DNA of 64,000 bases, taken from NCBI GenBank assembly GCA_024305405.1, contig JAKNDB010000105.1:1426001-1490000 (forward strand), read 5' to 3'. Below, one piece after another: positions 1 to 12,900 of the stretch (the stretch's first letter is position 1; every line of letters begins with the position of its first letter). Under the pieces are notes generated by a model. The model was not told the origin of the DNA and made no database searches. It saw only the letters and a program-made list of their open reading frames with translations. Source of the stretch: Dirofilaria immitis (lineage: Eukaryota; Nematoda; Chromadorea; Rhabditida; Onchocercidae). A program made the position numbers and the translations under genes.

Positions 1-1072
1 ATTTTGAACAAGAAAAAAGTATGCATTATCTTTCGGAAAAGCTTCAGTCATGAAAAAATGCTGCTTCTTCAAGCGGGTCTAGAGCTTTCTACGTAAAGTT
101 ATAACAGTTTCAGGTACTTAAGAGGCCATATTTTGGGAATGACTGTATCTTTCCGTAATGTTCATAAACTGACTTTCTAGAACAAGATGAAGTTATACCT
201 GTACAATGAAAAACATTTTGGCAGCGTTCTTCTTCATTTAGTCTTCTTTCCATCTATATGTTGAACTTTCATTTCAAGTAAGAAATAGGCGAAATGTTAA
301 ACAACACGTATGATTCGGCGCAATATTTTGTTACAAATGAAAAACTCAATGTAAGTCAGAATAATTCATTCTCATTCTTTCATTCATAAAAGAAAAATAT
401 CTTATAAAAAAGCATCTCAATGAATCAAATATTTCCAAAACAACAGTTGCAATGCCATAAACAACGTTGACTTCACTTAATGAAAAATTTCAATCTTTTT
501 GCACTATTAATGAATAATAAGGATGAAACAGAAAATATTAATCCAAATAAATGTCTCAATATGATTTAGACAATAGATACAATTCTGGTCGATCTTTGTA
601 AAAAAAGCAGCAATAATAGCCGCTGGGTTTAGTTTTGGCATATCAAAAACTCTTTAAATAATATTCGTCACAATTCAATAATATATGAAGAAGAAATACT
701 ATTAAAATTGTTTAAATAACAATCGAAGCTTAAGAAAAAAATTTTTTTCATTTCTTCCGAATTCTTAAATCTTTACCAACTGCATTTAAATAATTCGAAT
801 TTAAATATCTTATATGCTCTCTGAAACTAAATTATCAAAATCATAAAAAAACTAACCAAACGTATTTCTGTAGATAAAATATACAATACATACAAATAGT
901 TGTTTACTGGATTTTTACAGTTATTTTCTGCAATACTATAATTAAAAACTAGAATTAGAATTAAGAATAATATTTGCTCCACCAAAAACAGCGAGGCTAA
1001 TGTTGATACAGTACTAACCAAGTTTTCGTAATTACTATATATTTTCAATTACACATATTTTCTATTCATTAA
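1..1072. other. Downstream flank of the OXR1-family gene, no gene seen
   Basis: AT-rich sequence with no coding frame, splice pattern or RNA gene that I can support. The 73-codon frame on the minus strand at 827-1048 is hydrophobic and unsupported. Confidence 0.5.
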
Positions 1073-1078
1073 TTTATT
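1073..1078 (-). terminator. Possible polyadenylation signal of the OXR1-family gene
   Basis: AATAAA on the minus strand about 220 nt past the TAA stop at 1300. This hexamer is frequent by chance in such AT-rich DNA, so support is weak. Confidence 0.3.
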
Positions 1079-1299
1079 ATTTCTCAGAATGAAATATAAT
1101 TTTCCGAAACAAGTAAAGCGGAATTGTTATTGCAATGTTCATCCTTCGTGGTAGTACATAACATCTTGTTTTCAAATTAACGCCAAAAACAAAATCTTGC
1201 TTTTTACTAATCAAAAACATTTACTGCTCGCGAAAACCAATCACAAAAATATTTGAAAGCGAAATAACAGCAATTAGAAACTTTTGGAAAAAGAATGTA

Positions 1300-2576
1300 T
1301 TATTCCATACGAAAACCGTAAGCCTCGACAAATTGTACAGAAAAATCTTCGCTCTCATTAGTTAACGGTTCGTTTTGAAACGTTTCACATGGTTGCGTAC
1401 GACCATGATCCAAATCTGAATCCAACCAAAGTCCATAATGTCCACCACTGGCACCAATCGATAATGAATCCATGCTTGCTTTTACGAAAAATTGATTTAG
1501 ACCACTCCATGGATAGATGCGAAGCACTCTGTATAACCAAAAAATTTCAATATAAAAGAAATCCATAGAAAATTTCGAAAATTTCCAGAAATTCATAGTT
1601 TCAAAATGTTAATAATAATACTTGGATGGCAATAAAAGTTTCATTCAACTTTGTCAACCGATAAATTGCTTTTAACATTTATTTTATATTACAGGCAATG
1701 CACGATGCAACATGCATCGTAACTCATTTCATGTGAAGGAATCAGGCGGACAATGAAATTTGAAAAAAGTTGGAATTACTTCTCGTTCAACTCCGTATCG
1801 CTCACATATTTGTAAAGAAAACATGAATCGCCAGTTCCAAAAAATGTTCGCAAGGACGCACCGTTGTACTAACCACTGCACCGAAAACATTCTTGTCACA
1901 GTCGCGAATTACTAGCAATATGGGTGACATTTCTTCATCCCAATCTATCATTTTCCTAAAAAATAAAAAACAGTGACCCTAAGTAGCATCGAATACTCAT
2001 CATGAATGTAGTAAGTTATTCAATGTTGTCAATAAAATATAGCAATTCTGAAAGATAGGTAAACATTTCTTAAATTTTGAAAAGTTACAAAATAAAACTA
2101 GAATTTAATTTGCATCAAAGAAATGGATCAACAATATCTGCAACTACTGAAATTATAAAAAAAAAATATGAAAAGCAAATAACTTGAATACTGAACCTAT
2201 AAAAAGTATGTAATGAAAAGCCATGCTTTTCGGAATTATAAATATTAATCCAGGGATATCCTGCAGCACGGGCTGGAAGTACATCTACCATCTGCAAACA
2301 ACCTATTATATTTTAAATTCAATTTATGTCGAGAAAATTCCATGTTTTTCGTCTTTAAAAATAAAACGCAATTCAAAATAAAAGGAGGCGAGATACCAAC
2401 CTGCCTAATCATAACTTCATCAAGGATTTGCGAGGAAGCAGCACCATCCGGAAGAGGCATGACAACCTTGTCCAGTTGATCCAGTGACATCCTTCGGCAC
2501 ATTTCCTTTACCTTCACAATCTCCCATTCCCGATTCAAACAACTGCTACCAAATATTCGAGATGATGATAATTCAG
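1300..2576 (-). other. TLDc domain exons of the OXR1-family gene
   Basis: Four exons (2401-2576, 2197-2291, 1780-1955, 1300-1528) hold the whole TLDc domain, including LPARAAGYPW, SPILLVIRDCDKNVFGA, the GTGDSCF segment and GGHYGLWLDSDLDHGRTQP. The stop is TAA at 1300-1302. The third exon is out of frame by one base after the six-base run at 1839-1844; restoring it yields the expected HFFGTG motif. Confidence 0.9.
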
Positions 2577-5312
2577 CTACAATTTTTCGATTATTAGAAA
2601 CTTACTACATAAGAAAAGATTTCAAGTACGAGCAGTAAAGTTAATAATGAAAATTGAAGACAGTGTGAGTTTTCTTCTACTTTGTTCTTTGCTCAAGAAA
2701 AAAAAGAAACATTAGAAACCTAAGAAAAAAATGTACATATATATCAACTATAATTTTTATTGGAAAAAAACAAACAATAAAACGTTACGTACACTTCACA
2801 TTAAGTTACGATGTTATACTAAAACAATAAATCCGTACTGATCATTTCTTTTCTAATGAAGCAACATCAGAACGTACAGACATTACAGAATTATATTATA
2901 AGAAGAATTCACTTTTTATGTTGTCATAGCAATTCATTCTGTCAATATTCACTTAGAACATGAAAAAATATTCTCACTCAAACAAAACAAGAGATTTACA
3001 AGAAATCTACATAAAGAATTTTTAAAAGAGGTTTCATAAAATAAGAAATGTGAGGAGTATGACGAATATCAATAACTGCAAATGATTATCTATCTCCGCC
3101 TTTGAAAAATAAGGAAGAATGATTTTTCCTTTTTAGAAATCTTAAATTTTATCTTTTTATTTCTAGAGAAAATTGCTTTAATGATGGGGAATAGACCATT
3201 TTATGAAACGAACTGAAAAAAGTATTGTTGAAGTAAAATAATCTATAGTGCTGCAAAAATATTCTCTTTAATCTACCAGTGACTGAAAAAGGCTATAATT
3301 CGGACATAATCAATATATGCTGCAGTAGCTTCATCATTTATTCCCATCCAGTAATTTTTTCAAAAATTGTTAACCTCTTGAAATATTTTAACTTAAATTC
3401 TCAATTTTCCTCATTCTGATTTGTTTCTTTTTCCCCAACAAAATTTCAGAAAGAAGTCAAGATAACTTTATATGAGAATAAGTATAAATCTACTTTTGCG
3501 ATAAACCTCCTATTTTCAATTTCAAGCTCTGATTGCATATTCTTATTCTATTCATTCAGATTAAAAGTAAAACATATATAAATCCGAATCATCCAAAAGC
3601 ATTGTGAAATTTCATCCTAATAATCTGTAGAATAATTTGATAATTTCATCAGTCAAAAATTGAAGATTTCGATCAAATGCACTAAAGTCATCACTAAAAA
3701 TAAAACTGTTTTCGATGTTTGTTAAAAAGATGATAATAACGAAAACGACATATGCGTTTTCAGAATTATTGAAATAAAAAATTCAAGTAATATACAGCGA
3801 AGAAATAAGGCAGGAAAATAGAATACAACAGCAATAAAAATTGCAAAAATAAACACGAAAAAGACTAACATGAAAAATATTAATATACGTCAAAAAAACT
3901 TAAACCATTGTGGAATCCTAATACTGAAGACTGAAAAACAGCATAAGCCAAATTTCAAATACCAAGTCTTGATACTAAAGTTCTAATTTAAAGAAGTTTC
4001 ACCCCGTTCGGTCGATAGATACTCTTCTAGCCGTACTAATAAGTAAACATATCAGTCCTAAATTTGTCAACAAATGTCAACAATTGTCTATTTTACTTTT
4101 TCTACTATATTTTAATCTTCTTTTTATATAAAAATGCAAGAAATTAAAGAGAAATACGGCGAAGAAAGAGAAATTTCATTATTCTTACATTTTACTTATT
4201 TTTTTATTTCTCGCTGTTAAGAAAAGAAAGATTCTTACACATAAAATTCATGCTTTAGAAGGCCTCTTAAATTCTTAATTGATTATATAAAAAAGTCCGG
4301 AAGATTTTTATTTAGATTTGGTTGAAAAAAATCTTAGACGGGAAAAATCCTCAACGAGGTTCGAAAGGTTTTCCTTGTAATGCAAGAGACTATGCAGTAA
4401 AATTTAAAAACAAAAACTTACTTTTCGAAGAACTCGCCATGTCTGCAAATGGAAATGAAACACTTCGCTTACTCATTTTCTGGAGAGATTTTACTAATGA
4501 GAACTTTCTACTCTCCTTATATTTTGAGCGTGATTTCTTTCTGGGATACACTTCTCCTGATTTCTCAGTTAGCAGGCTGTCATCGTTCTTTTCATTTTCT
4601 TCAAATACGGTTTCGAAATTTTTTCCAGCAGAATTGTCATCAAAAATCCCATTTTTGATATCCTCTTCATCGAAACTTGCTCCTGAATCCAGAGAACAAC
4701 GAAGAATGTGTAAATCTATTTCAGTAGCCTGCTCATTGTGCAATTCAGCGACTTTATTTCTGTGCTTTAAGCTAACTTCTTCATTATGCCACTCCTCTTC
4801 TCTCGCTATTTTTCGCTATCTAATTCAAAATCTTCGTCTGAAACGGAATCAACTCCTGACGATGTACTCGACACTGATAATATTTTCATGCCGATTTTTC
4901 TCTCAAACGAATCTTTTGAAAATAATTTTTTGCAAGATGACTTTCTCGAAACTGGAAGGGAAAGATCGTGTTCACTCGCCAAAATGATGGGAAGCTCGTC
5001 GGATGAAAAACATTTCCTTCTTTTATCATTGCCCTTCAGAGATTTGAAATTTCGATTCAAGTGAGTACTTGCATTATTTATATCAGGAGTACTAAAAATA
5101 TTTCGGACTGATGAATTAAAATTCAATTCATGAAATTTAGTATGCAAAATAGGTGGTGGAAAAAATTTCTCATCAACAGTGGGTTTGTAGGATAAATGAG
5201 CTGACAGTAAATACTTGTTTGGTACATCATGATGACAAAGAATATGACGATATTTCTTGGAACCGTTCATGGAATGATGATAAATATTTGGATGTGATCC
5301 TGTAATACCCAT
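1300..5312 (-). CDS. lmd-3: OXR1-family short isoform: TLDc-only product from an alternative first exon
   Basis: The exon at 4422-5312 starts with ATG at 5312 and ends at a strong donor (gtaagt) in phase 1, the same phase as exon 14596-14712, so it can splice to the shared exon at 2576. The result is a unique N-terminus of about 297 residues, serine- and lysine-rich and predicted disordered, fused to the TLDc domain, about 522 residues in all. One base must be restored in the run at 4809-4813 to keep the frame. The upstream acceptor-like site (gaatacag at about 5325-5332) gives phase 0, not the phase 1 needed for an internal cassette, which favours a first exon. Vertebrate NCOA7 and OXR1 also make TLDc-only forms from alternative starts (known); that the promoter here lies just upstream is inference. 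Confidence 0.65.
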
Positions 5313-8300
5313 TTCCTTTTGCTGTATTCATTCACAACGTTGCATCCAGATCAAAAGATGCGATCCGCTAGCTTCGCCCTCGATCAAAAACCCTTTCGGC
5401 AATCTTAAAAAAGTAAGATTATGCGAGAAAATTACGAGCACCAATACAAGACGAAGCGTATTAATGCCCAAATATGTCACTGTTATAGAAACAGCAAGTC
5501 ATTTGTATATCAAAAAATCATTCTTGAAAATCTGTTTATTTCAATTCATTCAAAAATAATAAAAAATGCTTCATATGCAGTGCAGAACTATGCATCTACC
5601 ATTCAACAGTCAAGGAAGCCAACTTTGAAGGCTGAGAATAGAATTAATCAAACATTCCGAACAGTTTCACAGCGTATTTCGATGTAAGAAATGAATATAT
5701 TCGAAGTGTTCCTCTTCATTTATGTATTACAGGCCACGTATAACGTTATTAAAATGAATAAAATGATTGCGGACATTAGTGTTACTTCATTCAACTTCAC
5801 AGTTAAGCAGAAAATTGAAATTATCCAATCTGATTCGTCCACTAGTACAGCTAGAGCTTCCTACATCACTTGAAAAGCTCTGATCATTATTGAAAAAATC
5901 TAATGAAAGGAAGAACATCGAGTATGACTAAATGCGAAAATTTTTTTAGCATTAATAAAAGAATCTGAATTTGGGCTTAGAAACTAGCAGAAATAAGATG
6001 AATAATTCTAACGAAATTAGAATATGTGAGAAAAATGGTGGAAATGCAGGACCATTTCGTAAACCAAAACACGACAAAATTGGGCTCTTTCAAATGTGTA
6101 TTAAATACGGCCATTAAACAGATGCATTTGTATTTTAGTGTGTAAATGATGCTGTAGCTTCTATATTTGTGCTGAAAATATAGAAAATGTCTAAATTAAT
6201 CATGAAAAACAATAGCTGCTGATTCAAGTCATGATACTTATGGCATCCTACTTCGGAACTTTGTATTTACATATTTTTATTTTGTACAATTCCTTTTAAT
6301 ACATTCAAACACAACAAACATGCTTAAGTTATGTGAGATTCAGAAAATCTAGAAATTTCGTAAAAGCTAGTGATTTTATAATAGTAAGCCATAAATTTAA
6401 CATAGCAGCAGTTTTCCATTTAAATTATATTCAAGCGATTTTATTTCCATAAATTCGAAGTCTCCAAAAATATCTGAGCATTGAACATTCTCTACTTATC
6501 TGAATTATTGCGATTTAAAAAAAATATCATAATTTCACAAAAGAATAAATAGATTGCCAAAATATATTTTGAATCGAAGAAAAGAAGTCATTTTAATACT
6601 ATTAAAATGACCTATTTTTGCTTCTAAATATTATGGCTTAAAATATGAATCCTTTCCTAGGCTCAAATCCAAACCTACAAAAAAGATTATAGTCCAAGCC
6701 TTTCGATTTAAATTCCAAATGATAAATGATTTTCTTCCATGATGGCTAGAGGAATTCAGCTGTTAAGTCTTCCATATTTTGTTTTGCAAGTTGGAATTAC
6801 CATTTGTCCATATCGTAACTTTGATTGAAATAATAAAACATAATTATTGAAATACGATAATTAATAATAAAATTTAATTTAACAAATACTGATTGTTAAT
6901 TCTTTCAGAAAGTTTTCAGTTCTTCAGAATCACTGCTCATAAAAAAATAAGACTAACTACGATTCTATTTAATGCATCGTCCATAAAAATCACTTTATGA
7001 TAAAAAAATTTTTTATCTTTTTAAAAATTAAAAGATTCCAAATTCTCATCTTTTCGAAAAGTATTATAATAATGCTTTGCGGGAAATAATGCAGTTTGAA
7101 TAAAACAATGTGTTTGACCAGCTATATCTTTCACAAATTGTGGTGTATTTAACTAGCCATATCTTTCACTAATTATGATTTAATGTACTACTCTTCTCAC
7201 TACTTTTTTAGAACATAAAATCAAGCAGTTAGCTAGTATTTCAGCAAATAGAAAAAATTCGAATTTTAAGTGCTTCTTAAATGAATTTTTACTTGATAAT
7301 CCCACTTTCTAATAATTTATTTTAAAAATAACGCCATAACGTGGACTCTTTACGTCCGCACAATTCGGATTTTTACAGTGTAGAGTAACGCCATGTTTCG
7401 TAATTTAATTAAAATAAAATCAATCCAAGAAATTTTACAAGTGTCCTCACACTTCTGGTTTGAAAAATAATTCCCATGCAAACAAAATGTAAATGCAAAT
7501 TAGGGCAAAATAAATGAGACTCTTATGCACTATATGATCCAATCAGCACTAACAAATCCTCAAATAAGAACTATTTGTTAGTTAAAGAACATCACTGTAC
7601 CGTTCAAACATATCGTTCAATCATTTTTTTAAATATTTAATTTAAAATTAAATTTCATATAAAAATCTTTTCAAACTATGAAATTTTGCAACTAAAATCC
7701 AGATGAACAATCACTGGAAATGTTCAGAAACATTATTTATTTACACTTATAGTAATACTACGACAAATATAAACTGAAAACTGAGAAGCTACAACATTTT
7801 GCTTTTGCTATGTCAAACTTATTATGCTATAAATAACTGAATGATATCAAGAAAGAAAAAGAAAATTTAATTTTAATTATTTTAAAAGTTTTAGAAGAAT
7901 GTCAAGAATTTTTTCGGAAATGTTTCCAAGGAATGTTTGAAAAAACACCAAAATGAAACTTTACTAAATTTTTTACTAAACTAAGCGTTTGAGATTCCCG
8001 TTTCGACATCACTTCAGGATCTTCAATCTCGTGAAAACTCAGGAATTTTATGAAAGCTTTTTCCACTTCACAAGAATTTAAGATCTATATTTATTACACA
8101 AGTTTTTCGTGATAGATATCAAACTACTAATCAGCAATTCTTTAATATTCTGAAAATTCACTATTCAATTACATGCAAACAAATGCCATAACCTGAAACA
8201 TAAAGACCAGACAATCAGTTCTAGAATAAATGCCAAAATAGGAAATCTCAAAAATCAAACTGAGCTATTACGATGGACAAAATAAGAAATGGATCATCTG

Positions 8301-9954
8301 TACATTAGATCAGTAAAATTCAATAATTTTAAACGAGAACAAGAAATTCGTTTCTTCTTGAAAACCGGTGCACACACAAAACATGCCCTATTTACCAAAG
8401 AAATTGTTCAAAAACCTAGAAAATGAAAGCAACGAAGAATAGGCTTTAGAAAAATAAGGACAACTTTTGTTGAATGCTTAAGAAAAGTGAGAAATGGAGA
8501 ACTCAGCATAACTGATCCAGTTTGAATATCTTTGAAAATAAAGACTTCGTTTTTGCAATGTAAAGATAATAAACTAGTAAGCATTAAATAATGAATTCTT
8601 TGACCCATAATTTTAAAAGAGCAAACAAGGAATTCCATTTCTCTATATAATATGGTAAATTTTTGGAAGAAATCTGAGTAATAGTTTTTAATAAAAGAAA
8701 TTTCATTTGCATTCTGAAAAATGGATTTCAATTTTTATTTCTCTTCCAAATAAAACATAACTGAAAAAAGGTAAGTAACAGCTTCTACAAACACTGAAAA
8801 ATCTCATGAACTCAATGCAAGATTACGTCAGCAAAATAGAAAAACGAAAAAAATTGTAATGCATCTGCAACGCCAGAAATTCTTTTTTTTCGCTACAAGA
8901 AAATCACATGCAATTAAAAAGAATCATTATCTTGACTTATGATTAAGGGACACTAAATTTCTTTTTTCGTCATTGACATACCTCAATCATTTTTGCACAT
9001 CATAAAAGCTATTAACAAAAAAGACTTGTCTTACTGAAGTCATAGAATATATGGATCAAGATTTACGCTAAAAATTTTCTATTCAATAAAATTAATTTTA
9101 TTTGAAAAGTTTTGTCGAATGAAGCTGAACTGATTTTAAGTTTGATTAAGTAAAAATGACAATGAAAAAGTGAGACGGCATTTTGTCTATGAAATCTTTA
9201 TGCAGAAAAGTATAGACATTTCACTAATCAAAAAAATGAATCACATTTAAAAATATATGCTGAAACAACTGAACTCTTTTGAATCAACGAATTATCTTGT
9301 AAAATTACGCCGAAATTAGAAATTTTGAGAGGAAAGATATAGTTGTAGCGATAAATGAAACGCTTATACACAAATCCCATAAATTATATTAATAATTATT
9401 ACTGAAGAAATAAATGAATCATTCCGATACTTCCGGAGATTTCGTAATTAATTCTTTTCCTTTTGCAACTTGTATTACCTGTTAATAATTGCATGATAGA
9501 TGCGGAGGGTAAAATTAATAATTTCGAAATAAGTTAGGAACTAGAAAACGAAAAAACCGGTTCTAAATCAATCAGTCACCTCATTTAAATAAGATTAAGA
9601 TAGTGACTTATAATTCACTTAAATAGACTTTCGAGATAATATATAAGAAGAAACTGAATATCAAAAAACTTGATACGAATTATCATTTTGATGAAGAATA
9701 CATTCGATGAACAATTAAACTGAATTTAGACCTTATTTTCAGTAGGGAAAAGTATTCATGAACAACACATGATTACATCCAAGTTTATGTGCATCAAATT
9801 ATCAATCTGTTATGAATTTAAAAGACGAAAATAGTAGCTGATAATAATTTCCCGTATTATTCACTAAAAGCGATGCTTTAAACTGGGATATAATTGATAT
9901 AAAGGATCATTCTATAATTCATGAAATACAGCGATCCATAAAACTAGTGCCAAA

Positions 9955-9987
<33 letters not shown>

Positions 9988-12900
9988 CTTTCCCTCACGG
10001 TACTTGTTTGCTATCGGTCTCGTGGTCATATTTAGCCTTAGATGAGGTTTACCACCCTCTTTGGGCTGCAATAATGACCTTAATTGGTTGCATATAGTAG
10101 CTAGTAAGTTTACCTTGAAAAAATTAGAGTGCTCAATGCGGGCTAATGCCTGAATACTCGTGCATGGAATAATAAAATAGGATCTTGGTTCTATTTTGTT
10201 GGTTTTCTGATCTGAGATAATGGTTAAGAGGAACGAACGGGGGCATTCGTATATATATACATGAATAATTGCAGCAAGATGAAGGAAGTAAAAATTCATT
10301 TGAAATAGAAGATGATTTCTGTGGCAATAGGGTGAAACTAAAAATGACGGAACAAAAAGTCAAATATTGTGAAAATAGAAGGAAAAACAGTACAATGAAA
10401 AAAACCTCCATAAATTCCTCTGAAATTAATTTTAATCTCTTCCTTTTCTAATTTTGCTCAACTTTTCTTCTCTGCTGATTATGATATTTCGATCAAATAA
10501 GAGAATGTGTGGAAATTAAATCAAAATTTTATCTAGGTAATGAAATCCAGTCATTCTGATATTCAGATGAGTTTAAAAAGGTATTTCTAGTCACTTTTAA
10601 TATTCCCAACTAAACTAAATTTAGGACAGAAAAGATGAATTAAGTTTAAGGAAAAAAGCAATTTTTTGATACGGTTTGTAAATAGTTGTGAAATATGATT
10701 TTAATTTGCATCAGCGAAGATTATGTGAGCATAAATATGGTAAGAGTTATTTATTATTGGGAAGCATGAAATATTGCACCAAAAATCACCAAGCATTTAT
10801 TACACTACATCATTTTTATACTTGTAATTTTTTACATCAGATCAATCTAGAACTAGTCAACAGAAGCAAATTTATATTAAAACTTACGATGATGACGAAT
10901 TTACTTGCTCTGAAATATGCTTGTCAACGAGCCAATATATTTCGTTGCTTCTAAGAAAATATATATGCATATAAATTTGATATACAAGAAAATATATAAA
11001 TTTGATTTAATATATGCATATATATCATGTTTACTGTTCCTCACGTCCTGTTTATCCATCTGAATTCACCAAATAGGAAAATACCTTCACTATATATTTA
11101 TTATCAGTAATGGAAGCCTTTATTCATAATCCTAAATTCCCGTTTTAACGATATAATTTCCAAAGAAAAATATGATAGACAGCTAAATCACTTCTCACTG
11201 CTCGATAAAAATTAGATACGAACCGGAACACAAAATGATGGAAAGATTCGAAAAATAAAAACCTATCACTTCATCATTCAGAAGCTGGATGATATACTTT
11301 AAATGAGTAACAAAAATAGAAACGAAAATGAAGAAACGTTTTCTCTGAAAATATACTCAATGTAAATGAGCATGAAAAATAAGAAACTTGGAAAATGAGC
11401 AAATATCTGATCAAGCGATGAGAAAGATAATGAAAGATTTATGGACAAACATGAATATGTTTTAATAATGGATTCGAAAATTAATTTTAAGTATTAAGTA
11501 GATGCGAATTAAAAAAGACACTGTTCTCTAACATAGCTTTCGCAAAAATACAATACAACGGCTTCGTGACAAGTCTCGGAGATCCATTACCACATAATAT
11601 TAAATGTCTAAGATCTTCAATATTCAGCTTAAATAACCACTTTTTTAATCTACTGATGGTAATCTCATTATGCCTAGCTAATAAGGGATGACCTGATTAG
11701 CTCCTATTTAATAAACGTATTTGTTCAGCAAATGCTTTTAATAACCAATACTTACTGCATTTAAAAGATTTTCAAGTAATGTTTTGTATAGGCAATGCAA
11801 ATGGTATTGGAAAAGCAGTACCATTTTTCATGAAATGAAGTGAATGACGTAAAAGAGACAAAAGAAAAAATTGTTGCAACAACTCGCTGTAGCAAATTTC
11901 GAAAATGCGAAGTCTGTGTCATTTAATAAATTAGTCATTTTTCAAAGATTTAGCGAAAATTTGTCAAATAAACAGTAATACTGAATGCAAAAGATTAAAA
12001 TAAACAATAAAAAGATTAGCTTTAAAAAATTAGTTTAACGAATCGTCCAACAAAAAGAAAAAACTGTATACATTTACAAAATAAAGTAATTTAGAGTCTG
12101 TCCTTCTTAAGCTTTCCCTATATCGATTCATTTCTATTCAACCTTCATATTGTAACTCATGAATGAATTGTTTTATCGAAGTTAATTACTAAATAAAATA
12201 ATACTTCGTCTTCTAGAACATTGTAAAAATCAGTTACAGGAAATTTTCAACTCTTTGTACATGATATCCCATTGCATTTGTGACTAAACTGACTTATATT
12301 TTTCAAAAAGCCTTCGAAAATTTTTCAAATGGAAAAAATCTTCTCTAAATCAAAAATCAGATGATAGTACAAATGATAAATATGAAATGGTGATAGGGGC
12401 CGTTTTCTCGTTCGATTTCTCGAACAATGATGATTTGTTCAACCAGTTCCATTACGTTTGTTCATAAGAACAACGGCAGAAATGAATAGAGGTTTATAAC
12501 TCATGCCATTATGCATTTGTTAAGTTTCAATAATATGCAACAAAAGATGCGACAAAAATGCTCAATAAATTGTCGAGAATGACATATCGAAATCAATTTA
12601 TGGATACTTCCAGTATTTATATTTCCGATTTTCCCAATTTGAACGGAAAGTCAGAGTTTTCTTTCAGTGTCCGAAATGAAATCAGCAAAAGAACTTCATG
12701 AACAGTATAAGTATTTAAAAAACATCTAAAAATTGAAAAACATGAAAACCGCTCTCCAAGCTTATTATCTACATCGAGATTTATTTCGAATTTAATCACT
12801 ATTTGACAGAGTATTAAAGCAATCCACTCCTGAATTCAGGCTTTTATTAAATCAATGTTTCTATTTATAGCAATATGATTACTAAACATATCTTCGATAA

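Noticed and set aside
4322..4987. 221-codon plus-strand open frame, the longest in the window
   Set aside because: It is antisense to the alternative first exon of the OXR1-family gene, whose minus-strand frame has the donor, phase and composition of a real exon. The plus frame lacks splice or family support.
9955..9980. Possible transposon ends flanking the rDNA insert
   Set aside because: The flanks are plain AT dinucleotides with no inverted terminal repeats or transposase.
9919..10299. 126-codon minus-strand frame
   Set aside because: It translates the rDNA insert and the AT repeat; the peptide is a known type of artefact from 28S sequence.
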